Shown: one piece after another, positions 1 to 8,008 of the stretch
Numbering within the stretch: the first letter of the stretch is position 1
How the letters are laid out: each line of letters opens with the position of its first letter
Assembly: GCF_026340255.1 (NCBI RefSeq)
Contig: NZ_JAPEPJ010000001.1
Span: forward strand, 3,899,001 to 3,963,000
Length of the DNA stretch: 64,000 bases
Reading direction: 5' to 3'
Origin: Streptomyces sp. NBC_01408
GTDB taxonomy: Bacteria > Actinomycetota > Actinomycetes > Streptomycetales > Streptomycetaceae
The notes under the pieces: generated by a model
Databases searched by the model: none
Told to the model about the DNA's origin: nothing
Seen by the model: the letters and a program-made list of their open reading frames with translations, nothing else
Program-made: the position numbers and the translations under genes

Positions 1-39
1 GGTCCGCGGCTGGGACCGCATTGACTACTAGGAGGAACA

Positions 40-273
40 ATGATCAAGAAGGTTGTAGCCGCTGCGGCTGCCACGGGTGGACTCGTTCTCGCGGGTGCGG
101 GCCTCGCCCACGCCGATGCGGGTGCCCAGGGTGCGGCCGTCGGCTCGCCCGGTGTCCTGTCGGGCAACGTGCTCCAGGTCCCCGTCCACGTGCCGGTGAA
201 CGTCTGCGGCAACACCGTGAACGTGATCGGCCTGCTGAACCCGGCCTTCGGCAACACCTGCATCAACGCCTGA
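40..273 (+). CDS. chpH: Short chaplin (ChpH-like)
   Basis: A 77-residue secreted hydrophobic protein of the chaplin family, whose members assemble into amyloid-like films on aerial hyphae and spores. Residues 1-25 form a signal peptide ending in AHA. The remainder is a single chaplin domain with the two conserved cysteines (C56 and C74) flanking the NTVNVIGLLNPAFGN core. Chaplins with two cysteines form an intramolecular disulfide. The ATG is preceded by a near-ideal ribosome site, AGGAGG, at positions 30-35. It lies immediately upstream of a second, cell-wall-anchored chaplin, the same pairing as chpH-chpC in S. coelicolor. Length and domain content are typical of the short class, and the sequence is closest to ChpH from memory. 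Family assignment is very secure; the exact paralogue name is inferred from context. Confidence 0.95.
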   Translation: MIKKVVAAAAATGGLVLAGAGLAHADAGAQGAAVGSPGVLSGNVLQVPVHVPVNVCGNTVNVIGLLNPAFGNTCINA

Positions 274-287
274 CGCGTCTGAAGTTC

Positions 288-321
288 CGGCCCCGGAGCG
301 CATTCCAGCGCTCCGGGGCCG
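288..321 (+). terminator. Hairpin terminator after chpH
   Basis: A perfect 14-bp inverted repeat (288-301 with 308-321, 6-nt loop) starts 14 bases after the chpH stop. It has no long T tract, as is common for Streptomyces terminators. It separates the abundant short chaplin transcript from the anchored chaplin downstream. Confidence 0.7.
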
Positions 322-432
322 CCGGGCTTTCCGGCCCGGCTCTCACTTTTCGGCGTACCAGGCGGGGGAGCCTGGAGAGCCAGGCCGCCGGGCGACGGCC
401 GAAAACACGTACACACCAGGGGACGAGTACAG

Positions 433-1257
433 ATGCGACGACCGGCACAGGTCACCAGGAAGACCCTGATCACCATGGCTGCCGCGGGTGGTGTCCTCGC
501 ACTGGGCGGGGGCTACGCACACGCGGACGCCGACGCTTCGGGGCATGCGGCGAACTCACCGGGCCTGCTGTCCGGGAACACGGTGCAGGCGCCCGTGGAC
601 GCTCCGGTGAACGCCTGCGGGAACACCGTCACGGTGGTGGGAGGCCTCAACCCGGCCTTCGGGAACGACTGCTCCAACATCTCGCACAAGCCGGGCAAGC
701 CCCACAAGCCCGGTAAGCCGGGGCATCCCGGCAATCCCGGCAACCCGGGCCACCCCGGTCACCCGGGCGGCGGCGGGGACGAGCCGTGCGACGACCACCC
801 GGGCCACCCCGGCAACCCGGGTACGCCGCCGGGCGGGAACAACCCCGGGAACCCGGGCGGCGAGAACCCGACCACACCCGGCAACCCCGGTACCCCGGGC
901 ACGGAGAACCCGACCACTCCCGGGACCCCGGGCACGCCGCCGGGCGGAAACCCCGGCACCCCCACAACCCCCGGTACGCCGGGCACGGAGAACCCGGGCA
1001 CACCGGGTGGCGGCAACCCGGGCACCCCCGGTAACCCCGGCACCCCGGACGGCCCCGGCACCGGTACGCCGGGCACGCCCACCCTCCCCGGCCAGGGTTC
1101 CGTCACTCCCGTGACCCACCCCGGCCCCGGTACCGGCGGCGCACCCGGACTGGCCGCCACCGGCTCCGGTGACGTCCTCACGGCCGGTCTCCCGCTCGCC
1201 GGCGGCCTGCTGCTGGCCGGCGCGGTGCTCTACCGGCGGGCCCGCAGCGCCGCCTGA
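433..1257 (+). CDS. chpC: Sortase-anchored chaplin with one chaplin domain and Pro/Gly repeat stalk
   Basis: A 274-residue cell-surface protein. Residues 1-31 are a signal peptide. Residues about 32-82 are one chaplin domain with C62 and C80 around [15 protein letters not shown]. Residues about 85-235 are a low-complexity stalk of [12 protein letters not shown]-type repeats, starting with lysine-containing KPGKP units. The C-terminus has a sorting signal: LAATG at 240-244, a hydrophobic segment and an RRARSAA tail, which fits class E sortases that recognise LAxTG. It occupies the chpC position next to chpH. S. coelicolor long chaplins carry two chaplin domains, so the single domain with an extended stalk is unusual. 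An alternative reading is a chaplin-derived adhesin rather than a structural chaplin. The ATG at 433 follows AGGGGACGAG. Confidence 0.88.
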   Translation: MRRPAQVTRKTLITMAAAGGVLALGGGYAHADADASGHAANSPGLLSGNTVQAPVDAPVNACGNTVTVVGGLNPAFGNDCSNISHKPGKPHKPGKPGHPGNPGNPGHPGHPGGGGDEPCDDHPGHPGNPGTPPGGNNPGNPGGENPTTPGNPGTPGTENPTTPGTPGTPPGGNPGTPTTPGTPGTENPGTPGGGNPGTPGNPGTPDGPGTGTPGTPTLPGQGSVTPVTHPGPGTGGAPGLAATGSGDVLTAGLPLAGGLLLAGAVLYRRARSAA

Positions 1258-1271
1258 CGGACGGCTCTCAC

Positions 1272-1301
1272 GACGCGGGTCCCACTCCAGGGGCCCGCGT
1301 C
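1272..1301. terminator. Bidirectional hairpin between convergent genes
   Basis: GACGCGGG (1272-1279) pairs with CCCGCGTC (1294-1301). It lies between the convergent ends of the anchored chaplin and the DUF5703 gene and overlaps the stop codon of the latter, so it could terminate both. Confidence 0.5.
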
Positions 1302-1488
1302 ACCACGTTGCGCGGACCTGGCGGATGATCCGGCGGCGCAGCCGCACACGGCGGCTGCCGTCCCGGTGCAGGGTCAGGCGGTCGAGCTCCCAGTTCCCGT
1401 ACTCGGCATGATCGGTCAGCAGGCGCGTCGCCTCCTTGCGAGGAACGCCGCGGGCCACGTACACGTCGACAAATTCGTATTCCGGCAT
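1300..1488 (-). CDS. DUF5703 family small protein
   Basis: A 62-residue basic protein, beginning MPEYEFVDVYV and ending RQVRATW, that matches the DUF5703 family of short Streptomyces proteins as I recall it. No signal peptide or membrane segment is visible; the protein is rich in Arg and predicted cytoplasmic. Function is unknown. It is divergent from the acidic protein gene starting at 1536, with only 47 bases between the two starts, so the two promoters must overlap. No ribosome site precedes the ATG. Confidence 0.75.
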   Translation of the reverse strand: MPEYEFVDVYVARGVPRKEATRLLTDHAEYGNWELDRLTLHRDGSRRVRLRRRIIRQVRATW

Positions 1489-1535
1489 CGCATCTATTGT
1501 GCAAGCAGAGCCCTGCTACGGATAGCGTCTGCTCT

Positions 1536-2246
1536 ATGTCTGATGCCGCTCTGCCCACTGTTGCCGAGGTACGCGCCGCCGCCGAGGCGGTCAAGGCCGC
1601 GCTCGACCGTCACCTCGCCGCGGTCGAGAGCAGGACCGGGGACGAGGACCCGGAGGTCTACGCAGCGTTCAACGAACTCGCCGCGGCGGCCGAGGAGTAC
1701 GACGAACTCCTCTACGACCGGTACGACGAGGTCACCCCCTTCGAGATCCCCACCCCCGAGGACGGTGTCCCGTACACCGGGCCCGCCGATCCCACCGCGT
1801 TCAGCGTGCTCATCCGCCGTGACTACGCCGTGGTCGAAGCGCCGCGGCTGATCGCCCAGGCCGAGCGCGTCGCCGCGCACGACCGGGATGCGGAACTCGT
1901 CCAGGACGGTGGCACCGCGGGTGCGCTGGGTGTGCTCTTCGGGGAGTACGAGCCCGACGAGATCGCCTCCCGCTACAAGGAGTTCGGCCTGGAGGAGGGT
2001 GATTCCACGCTCTGGATCGCGGCCTCGGAGGAGGTGGCGGAACCGGGGGAGTGGCTCAACTCGCCCTTCGCGCACACCGATCCGGAAGACGTGCTGCACC
2101 GCTTCGACGTGAGCTCCGTCTTCGACGAGGAGAGCGACGAGTTCGACGAAGCGGCGGAGGAAGCGGAGGAAGCGGAGGAAGAAGAGGAAGAGGAAGAGGA
2201 AGAGGAAGAGGACGAGGCCGCGCAGCCGGGGCTGACCCCGGCCTGA
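1536..2246 (+). CDS. Hypothetical protein with poly-glutamate C-terminal tail
   Basis: A 236-residue acidic, cytoplasmic protein that I do not assign to a named family. The N-terminal part (about residues 5-60) is predicted helical and rich in Ala and Glu. The middle contains a conserved-looking segment, VTPFEIPTPEDGVPYTGP, and the C-terminus is an almost uninterrupted run of Glu (about residues 205-230), encoded by GAGGAAGAG repeats. The ATG at 1536 is chosen because TAGCGT (1523-1528) sits seven bases upstream as a -10 element, which would make the message leaderless; the upstream TTG-type extension has no ribosome site. It converges on the RecD2-like gene with a strong shared terminator between them. 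Related Streptomyces genes occur in this chpC-DUF5703 context. Role unknown. Confidence 0.8.
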   Translation: MSDAALPTVAEVRAAAEAVKAALDRHLAAVESRTGDEDPEVYAAFNELAAAAEEYDELLYDRYDEVTPFEIPTPEDGVPYTGPADPTAFSVLIRRDYAVVEAPRLIAQAERVAAHDRDAELVQDGGTAGALGVLFGEYEPDEIASRYKEFGLEEGDSTLWIAASEEVAEPGEWLNSPFAHTDPEDVLHRFDVSSVFDEESDEFDEAAEEAEEAEEEEEEEEEEEEDEAAQPGLTPA

Positions 2247-2260
2247 TCCGCGAGCCCACA

Positions 2261-2294
2261 CCGCGGCCCCCGCCCCTCCGGGCGGGGGCCGCGG
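2261..2294. terminator. Strong bidirectional terminator
   Basis: A perfect 15-bp GC stem (2261-2275 with 2280-2294, 4-nt loop) lies in the 51-bp gap between the convergent acidic protein gene and the RecD2-like gene. Confidence 0.75.
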
Positions 2295-2297
2295 CCG

Positions 2298-4742
2298 TCA
2301 CTCCGGCTGCTGCGCGGCCGAGGCCACCAGAGCCTTCAGCAGGCCCGTCAGCCGCGTCGTACGGGGTTTCGGCAAGACCTCCGCCACCGCGTGCGGCAGC
2401 GCCTGGTCGACGCCGTGCACCACGGACAGGTGCCGCTGCGCCCGCCCGAACGCCGTGTACACCCACTCCCGGGACAGGGCCTGGGCCGCGTCGCCCGGAA
2501 GGACGACGACCACCGCGGGCCAGCGCGCGCCCACGGCCTGGTGGGCCGTGACCGCCCAGCCGTGCCGGACCCGCGACTCCACCTGCTCCTTGGGTACGAC
2601 GACCCGCACGCCCGCACGGTCCAGGTGCAGCCCCTGCGCGTCGGCCGACACCACCCGGGCCGGCTCGGCCCGCCCGGGGGAGGGCACGTGGACGACCCGG
2701 TCGCCCGGATCGAAGCCTCCGAACCGGCCCGGACCGGGGTTCAGGCGCTCCTTGAGGGCGGCGTTCAGCGCCCGGGTGCCCGCCGAGCCGCCGTGGCCCG
2801 GGGTGATCACCTGCACGCTGTCCGCCGGGATCCCGAAGGCCCGCGGCACCGACTCGGCCACCAGCTGCACGGTGCGGTGCACGGCCTCCGCCGCGTCCCG
2901 CACCGGGACGATGACGACCTCCTTGCCGGGGGCGTCGACCTGGTTCAGCTCCCCGATGCCGACCCCCGAGACCAGCTCGCCGATCGGGCCCGGATCAGGG
3001 GTACGGGAGACCACCTGGGGGCAGGCGCGGGCCGCCAGCACATCGGCGAACACCCGCCCGGCCCCGGCGGATCCGAGTACGCCCGGATCCCCGGAGAGCA
3101 CCAGCCGGGCACCGTCCGGGACCGACTCCACCAGGGCGGCGGCGGTCTCCACGTCCAGCTGCGGCGCGTCCAGCACCACGAGCAGGTCCAGCGCGAACTG
3201 CCCGTCCGCGTCCCGTCCCGGCCCCTCGGCCCCGGACAGCAGGCCCGCCACCGTCACGGAGTCCGGACCGCCGGGGGCGTGCGCGGCCAGGCAGGTCCGC
3301 AGGCCGAGCTCCCCGGCGGCCGCGAGCAGGGCGAACGGCTCGGCACGGGCGGCCTCGCCGCCGATGTGGGCGGTCAGGCCGTGGCCCGCGACCGTGCGGA
3401 TCAGCTCGGCGGCGGACGGGCTCGGCGCAGCCCCGGCCGCCTTCTCCCAGTCCGCCGGGGCGTCGAAGGTGTTGGCCAGCCGGGCCAGGCCGTCGGCCAG
3501 GCTCTCCTCGGCCATCGCGGCCCCCTCCAGGCCCACCAGGATGCGTACGGGCTCCTCCTCGCCCGCGTCGCCCTCGGCGGGCTCTGCGCCCTGCTGGCCC
3601 AGCGGCTCCTGGAACACCAGCACCGCGCCCTCCGCGATGGCCGCCTCCAGCGCCTCGGCCGGATCCGGTACGGCGTACTGGGCCAGCGCCGACCGCAGGA
3701 CCGGGGCCTCCAGGGCGGTGTGCCCCTTGAGCGCGGCCTGGGCCAGCAGCCAGCCCACCAGTGCTCCGGTGCGCCGCTCGTCGCCGGGGCCGGCCTCGGG
3801 GCCCAGCAGGGCCCGCGCGAAGCCGTCCGCCTGCGTGGGGCGCACCGCGGCGACGGACAGCAGCCGCCAGGGGTTCTCGGCGAGGGTCTCGGCAGCACCC
3901 TCGCCCAGCGCGGCGGCGGCCTCGGCGGCCAGTGCCTCGGGGGCGCCGCCGCGGGTCAGGACGGCCCGTACCTCCTCGACCGCCCCGGGCGCGACCGCCG
4001 CGGGCGCGGCCGGGGCGACCGGGGTGCGCGGCTGCGGAGCCGGGGCGGCGGGGCGGCGGGGCGCGGGGGCCTCGTCGAAGTAGCCGGAGGGGGGCTTCGC
4101 GCCGCTCTCCACGGCCCGTACGGCGGCCAGCAGGTCGGCGGCCTTGCCGCTGAGCTTCGCCCCGGCGTCGACGGGCGCCTCCCGTTCCGCCTTGCGCCGG
4201 GCGATCCGCTCGCGCTCGATCCGCTGCGCGGCGAGTTCGGCTGCCGCCTCGCTCAGTGCGGGCTTCGCCGGGTCGGCGGCCTCGGCCTCGGCGACGGGCT
4301 CTGCGGGGCTTTCCCCCACCTCCGGCTCCGCCGCGGCGCGGGGCTCCGCCTCCGGCCCCCCGTCCCCGGCTCTGCCGGATTCCGCGGCTGCGGCCGGCTC
4401 GGGCTCCGTCGGCTCGTCCTCGGCAGCGGCTGACCGGAGTTCCGAATCCGGACCCCCGCCGGGAGCCTCGTACCCGGCTTCGTCGGGGTCCGCGGCGCCG
4501 GGTCCGGCCGGGGTCTCGCCCGAGCCGGTGCCGGGTTCGCCATCGGCGGCTGCCTGGGGTTCGGCCGGTGCCTCCACGCCAGCGGCGGTCGGCCCCGACT
4601 CCGGGGCGGGGGCAGCCTCGGCGGGGGTGCGGGTCTCCGCGGCAGCGGGCTCCGCGGGGGCGGGCTGCGCGGCCGTGGCCTCCGCCTCCGCTTCCTCCGC
4701 GGCAGCGGGATCGGCGGGCTCGGCCTGACGGTCCGTACTCAC
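2298..4742 (-). CDS. RecD2-like protein with degenerate helicase motifs (helix-hairpin-helix)
   Basis: An 814-residue protein. Residues 1-250 are a low-complexity Ala/Glu/Pro region with a charged helix near 172-192. Residues about 252-380 resemble the helix-hairpin-helix N-terminal domain of RecD2. Residues about 440-795 resemble the RecD2 SF1B motor. The motor motifs are eroded: the Walker A position reads GGEAARAE (461-468), with no GKT/S. Walker B reads LLVVLDAPQLD (520-530) in place of a DEAS-type box. GDPGVLGSAGAG (551-562) replaces GDPDQLPSVGxG. TAHQAVG (732-738) replaces TVHKSQG. The motif VI-like VYTAFGRAQ (761-769) is better kept. ATPase activity therefore looks unlikely, and a structural or DNA-binding role is inferred. 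The start is GTG, overlapping the aldo-keto reductase stop as GTGA, so it is translationally coupled to that gene. Confidence 0.82.
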   Translation of the reverse strand: MSTDRQAEPADPAAAEEAEAEATAAQPAPAEPAAAETRTPAEAAPAPESGPTAAGVEAPAEPQAAADGEPGTGSGETPAGPGAADPDEAGYEAPGGGPDSELRSAAAEDEPTEPEPAAAAESGRAGDGGPEAEPRAAAEPEVGESPAEPVAEAEAADPAKPALSEAAAELAAQRIERERIARRKAEREAPVDAGAKLSGKAADLLAAVRAVESGAKPPSGYFDEAPAPRRPAAPAPQPRTPVAPAAPAAVAPGAVEEVRAVLTRGGAPEALAAEAAAALGEGAAETLAENPWRLLSVAAVRPTQADGFARALLGPEAGPGDERRTGALVGWLLAQAALKGHTALEAPVLRSALAQYAVPDPAEALEAAIAEGAVLVFQEPLGQQGAEPAEGDAGEEEPVRILVGLEGAAMAEESLADGLARLANTFDAPADWEKAAGAAPSPSAAELIRTVAGHGLTAHIGGEAARAEPFALLAAAGELGLRTCLAAHAPGGPDSVTVAGLLSGAEGPGRDADGQFALDLLVVLDAPQLDVETAAALVESVPDGARLVLSGDPGVLGSAGAGRVFADVLAARACPQVVSRTPDPGPIGELVSGVGIGELNQVDAPGKEVVIVPVRDAAEAVHRTVQLVAESVPRAFGIPADSVQVITPGHGGSAGTRALNAALKERLNPGPGRFGGFDPGDRVVHVPSPGRAEPARVVSADAQGLHLDRAGVRVVVPKEQVESRVRHGWAVTAHQAVGARWPAVVVVLPGDAAQALSREWVYTAFGRAQRHLSVVHGVDQALPHAVAEVLPKPRTTRLTGLLKALVASAAQQPE

Positions 4743-5722
4743 AGCGTGCTCCAGTCCTGATCGGGATAGCGGTGCACGGGCGCCGAAACATCGTCCAGCG
4801 CCCGGCAGATCTCCTCGGGAAGACTAAGGGCCTCCACCGACAACGCCTCCGCGAGCTGCGCGGACGTCCGCGCGCCGACGATCGGCGCGACCACCCCCGG
4901 CCGGTCCCGGATCCACGCCAGGGCCACCTGGAGCGGGGTCACGGCCAGTCCCTGGGCCGCGGTCGCCACCGCGTCGACGATCCGCCCCGCCGCCTCGTCC
5001 AGGTACGGCTCCACGAAGGCGGCCAGCGTCTCCGAGGCGCCGCGGGAGTCCGCCGGCACGCCGTCGCGGTACTTGCCCGTCAGCACCCCGCGGCCCAGCG
5101 GGGAGGAGGGCAGCAGGCCGATCCCGAGGTCGAGCGCGGCGGGCAGCACCTCCCGTTCCACGCCCCGCTGGAGGAGGGAGTACTCCATCTGTGTCGACGC
5201 CAGGCGGGTCCGTACCCCGGGGGCCGCCAGCTGCCAGGTCGCCGCCTTGGCCAGCTGCCAGCCGCAGTAGCCCGCGACCCCGGCGTACCGGGCCCGGCCG
5301 CTGCTCACCGCGAGGTCCACCGCCTGGAGGGTCTCCTCCAGCGGGGTCGACGGGTCGAAGGCGTGCACCTGCCAGAGGTCCACGTAGTCGGTGCCCAGCC
5401 GGTCCAGCGAGGCGTCCAGGGCGGCCAGCAGGTGCCCGCGCGAGCCGTCGAAGCGGCGGTCCGGGTCGCGGACGCTGCCCGCCTTGGTCGCGATCACCAG
5501 GTCTCGGCGCGGCACGAGCCCGCCGACCAGCTGCCCGAGCAGGTACTCGGCCTCCCCGCCGCCGTACGCGTCGGCCGTGTCGACGAGCGTGCCGCCCGCC
5601 TCCCAGAAGGTCTTCACCTGTTCGGCGGCGGCTTCCTCGCCGGTGTCACGGCCCCAGGTCAGCGTGCCGAGGCCGATCCGGGAGACGCGCAGTCCGGTGC
5701 GGCCGAGATGCCTCTGCTCCAT
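4739..5722 (-). CDS. Aldo/keto reductase
   Basis: A 327-residue NADPH-dependent oxidoreductase of the aldo-keto reductase superfamily, a (beta/alpha)8 barrel. The catalytic tetrad positions are recognisable: Asp in VDTADAYG, Tyr in the same segment, Lys in VIATKAG and His in LWQVHAFD. The C-terminal nucleotide-binding part contains PIVGARTSAQLAEAL. Length is normal for the family and the substrate cannot be deduced. It overlaps the RecD2-like gene by GTGA, so the two form an operon in which the reductase is first. A TAGTCT box lies eight bases upstream of the ATG (minus strand), suggesting a leaderless message. Confidence 0.9.
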   Translation of the reverse strand: MEQRHLGRTGLRVSRIGLGTLTWGRDTGEEAAAEQVKTFWEAGGTLVDTADAYGGGEAEYLLGQLVGGLVPRRDLVIATKAGSVRDPDRRFDGSRGHLLAALDASLDRLGTDYVDLWQVHAFDPSTPLEETLQAVDLAVSSGRARYAGVAGYCGWQLAKAATWQLAAPGVRTRLASTQMEYSLLQRGVEREVLPAALDLGIGLLPSSPLGRGVLTGKYRDGVPADSRGASETLAAFVEPYLDEAAGRIVDAVATAAQGLAVTPLQVALAWIRDRPGVVAPIVGARTSAQLAEALSVEALSLPEEICRALDDVSAPVHRYPDQDWSTL

Positions 5723-5790
5723 GAGCGCTGAGACTACTGGGGCACTGACGCGGAGGACCCGGGCGCGCTACAGTCCCCCGCAGACCTACG

Positions 5791-5812
5791 TTACTGATCG
5801 GTAAACCGGTAA
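5791..5812 (+). promoter_or_regulatory. Palindromic operator-like sequence before the LLM oxidoreductase gene
   Basis: TTACTGATCGGTAA (5791-5804) is an inverted repeat of TTAC and GTAA arms, and it runs into a second small palindrome, CGGTAAACCG (5799-5808). It lies just upstream of the AGGGGAC ribosome site of the gene at 5824. No regulator gene is adjacent, so the binding protein is unknown. Confidence 0.35.
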
Positions 5813-5823
5813 GGGGACGACAC

Positions 5824-6873
5824 ATGCGGCTCGGCATCAATCTCGGGTACTGGGGTGCGGGCATGGACGCCGACAACCTCGCCGTCGCACAGGAGGCCGA
5901 CCGCCTCGGCTACGACGTGTGCTGGGCGGCCGAGGCCTACGGTTCCGACGCCCCCACCGTCCTGGCCTGGGTCGCGGCCCAGACCGAGCGCATCGACGTC
6001 GGCTCGGCGATCCTCCAGATCCCGGCCCGCCAGCCCGCGATGACCGCCATGACCGCGGCCACCCTGGACTCGCTCACCAAGGGCCGCTTCCGGCTCGGCC
6101 TCGGCGTCTCGGGCCCCCAGGTCTCCGAAGGCTGGTACGGCGTCAAGTTCGACAAGCCGCTGGCCCGGACCCGCGAGTACGTGGAGATCGTCCGCAAGGC
6201 CATGACCCGCGAGCGCCTCTCGTACGAGGGCGAGCACTGGACCCTGCCGCTGCCGGACGGCCCGGGCAAGCCGCTCAAGCTGACCGTGCACCCCGAGCGC
6301 GAGCACATCCCGCTCTACATCGCCGCCATCGGGCCGAAGAACCTGGAGCAGACCGGCGAGATCGCCGACGGCGCGCTGCTGATCTTCCCGGCCGCCGAGC
6401 ACCTGGAGGCCACCGCGCTCACCCACATCCGGGCGGGCCGCGAGAAGGCCGGACTGACCATGGAGGGCTTCGACGTCTGCCCGACCGTGCCGCTGGCCCT
6501 CGGCGACGACGTGAACGCGCTCGCGGACGTGTTCCGTCCCTACACCGCCCTCTACGTGGGCGGCATGGGCAGCCGGAAGCAGAACTTCTACAACCAGTTG
6601 GCCCAGCGCATGGGTTACGAGAAGGAAGCCGCCGAGATCCAGGACAAGTACCTGGCGGGCGACAAGACGGGCGCCGCGGCGGCCGTACCGCACTCGCTGA
6701 TCGACTCGACCACGCTGCTCGGTTCCGTGGAGCGGATCGCGGACGGTATGCGGGCCTACGCGGACGCCGGGGTCACCACGCTCACGCTGGCCCCGGCCGG
6801 ATTCACCCTGGACGAGCGGGTCGCCGCGCTGCGCGCCGGTACCGAGGCGATGGAGCGCGCGGGCCTCGCCTGA
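5824..6873 (+). CDS. LLM-class F420-dependent oxidoreductase
   Basis: A 349-residue bacterial-luciferase-like TIM barrel protein, probably using coenzyme F420, which is abundant in actinomycetes. The opening MRLGINLGYWGAG and the segments AAEAYGSDAPTVLAW, GSAILQIPARQPAMTAM and GRFRLGLGVSGPQV are characteristic of the F420-dependent LLM subgroup (often annotated as TIGR03559-type). The substrate is unknown. The ATG is preceded by AGGGGAC at a suitable distance. It is divergent from the aldo-keto reductase operon and is followed by a hairpin, so it appears monocistronic. Confidence 0.9.
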   Translation: MRLGINLGYWGAGMDADNLAVAQEADRLGYDVCWAAEAYGSDAPTVLAWVAAQTERIDVGSAILQIPARQPAMTAMTAATLDSLTKGRFRLGLGVSGPQVSEGWYGVKFDKPLARTREYVEIVRKAMTRERLSYEGEHWTLPLPDGPGKPLKLTVHPEREHIPLYIAAIGPKNLEQTGEIADGALLIFPAAEHLEATALTHIRAGREKAGLTMEGFDVCPTVPLALGDDVNALADVFRPYTALYVGGMGSRKQNFYNQLAQRMGYEKEAAEIQDKYLAGDKTGAAAAVPHSLIDSTTLLGSVERIADGMRAYADAGVTTLTLAPAGFTLDERVAALRAGTEAMERAGLA

Positions 6874-7175
6874 CATCCGCTGGGCGACAGCCGCCCCGAC
6901 GGCGCCGCCGCACGGAGTCCGGCGCAGCCGCCCGAAGCCGCCTGGGGTCCCCCCGGACGGAGTCTGGGGGATGGTGCGAGGGCGGCGTCAAGAAGGAGAA
7001 GTCTGCGGCCGTGGTGGGGGCTCGGGGGGTCTTCCCCGCCACGGCCGACACAGCCAACAACGCCGGGAACGCCCGCCGGGTTACGCACCCGGGTCCATCG
7101 CCTCGGTTCGTTCATTCGGACGAGTAGTGCGACCTATCGGTTGCCCGCCCCGGCCACCGGCGTTTGACTCGAGAC
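6874..7175. other. Intergenic region without a supported gene
   Basis: About 300 bases follow the LLM oxidoreductase gene. They hold a 14-bp hairpin at 7006-7047 and, before it, a repeated CGGAGTC motif (two copies around 6915 and 6957). I see no coding sequence with Streptomyces codon bias. The distal part presumably carries the promoter of the ferritin-like gene, but no convincing -10/-35 pair is visible. Confidence 0.5.
7006..7047 (+). terminator. Hairpin terminator candidate
   Basis: CGGCCGTGGTGGGG (7006-7019) pairs with CCCCGCCACGGCCG (7034-7047), with one G-T wobble. It lies 130 bases after the LLM oxidoreductase gene and is the only strong stem in this gap. Confidence 0.5.
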
Positions 7176-7964
7176 ATGCTCTCTGCCCGCAGCCTGTTCC
7201 AGGAGATCGTCGACAACGACGACTCCTTCCAGCTGTTCTGCTCCATCGCCGCCAGCGGGGAGTCCCAGGGCGGCTGGGAGAACGCCCGCATCGCGGCCCT
7301 GGTGCCCGACTCCATGCGCAGGCTCGCCCCGAAGATCACCCGGCACGGTGCCGACGAGGACAAGCACGGGCGGATCTTCAACGCCCTGCTCCACAAGCGC
7401 GGACTGCCGCCCGTCCCTGTACCGCCCGAAACCGACTACACGATGCTGCTGGAGCGCAGCGGCATTGGCCTCGCGCACGACAAGCTGCGCCGCGAGGAGC
7501 CGCTGACCGAGGAGGACATCGTTGTCTACCTCGCCCACAGCCGGGTCACCGAGCAGCGCGCCGCCGACCAGATGGACATGCTGGTCAGGAACTTCGGGGA
7601 CCACCCGGAGGTCGGCAAGGCCATCCGCATGATCAGCCACGACGAGGACAACCACCTCGCCTACTGCCACGAGGAACTGCTGCGCCTGGCCCGGGAGGGG
7701 TACGGCCGCACCATCCAGCGGGTGCTGCGCGAGAGCGCGCTCGTCGAGATCGGCGTCTACCGCGACGTGAGCCTCGCCGTCATGGGACACATGGGAGGGC
7801 TGCTGCGCTGGCCCGCACCCAAGGCCGCCGTGCTCGCCGCGGGCATCCGCGGGATGTACGCCTACGAGCGCTTCAGCGGCTGGCACCGGATGGTGAGCCT
7901 GCGCATGCCGCAGCGGCGCGACGCGCTCGGCGGCGCACCGGTCTCCGCCCCCGACTTCGCTTAG
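7176..7964 (+). CDS. Ferritin-like diiron-domain protein
   Basis: A protein of about 262 residues with a four-helix bundle of the ferritin-like superfamily. Two ExxH-type motifs are visible, ADEDKHGR near residue 60 and HDEDNHLAY near residue 155, with TEQRAADQM between them supplying another likely ligand. This gives a diiron-site pattern, but the redox substrate is unknown. The C-terminal third contains a hydrophobic GHMGGLLRW segment followed by a basic tail. The ATG at 7176 is preferred over an upstream TTG at 7164; neither has a clear ribosome site, so the start is uncertain by four codons. The gene converges on corA. Confidence 0.8.
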   Translation: MLSARSLFQEIVDNDDSFQLFCSIAASGESQGGWENARIAALVPDSMRRLAPKITRHGADEDKHGRIFNALLHKRGLPPVPVPPETDYTMLLERSGIGLAHDKLRREEPLTEEDIVVYLAHSRVTEQRAADQMDMLVRNFGDHPEVGKAIRMISHDEDNHLAYCHEELLRLAREGYGRTIQRVLRESALVEIGVYRDVSLAVMGHMGGLLRWPAPKAAVLAAGIRGMYAYERFSGWHRMVSLRMPQRRDALGGAPVSAPDFA

Positions 7965-8008
7965 GCCCCGCGACGGTCCCGTGCCGGGTCAGGGCCCGGC
8001 CGGGCCGG

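Noticed and set aside
5723..5752. PafBC-type promoter before the aldo-keto reductase/RecD2-like operon
   Set aside because: GTCAGTG and TAGTCT are present on the minus strand, but the spacer is 6 rather than 8 bases and the first two consensus bases are absent.
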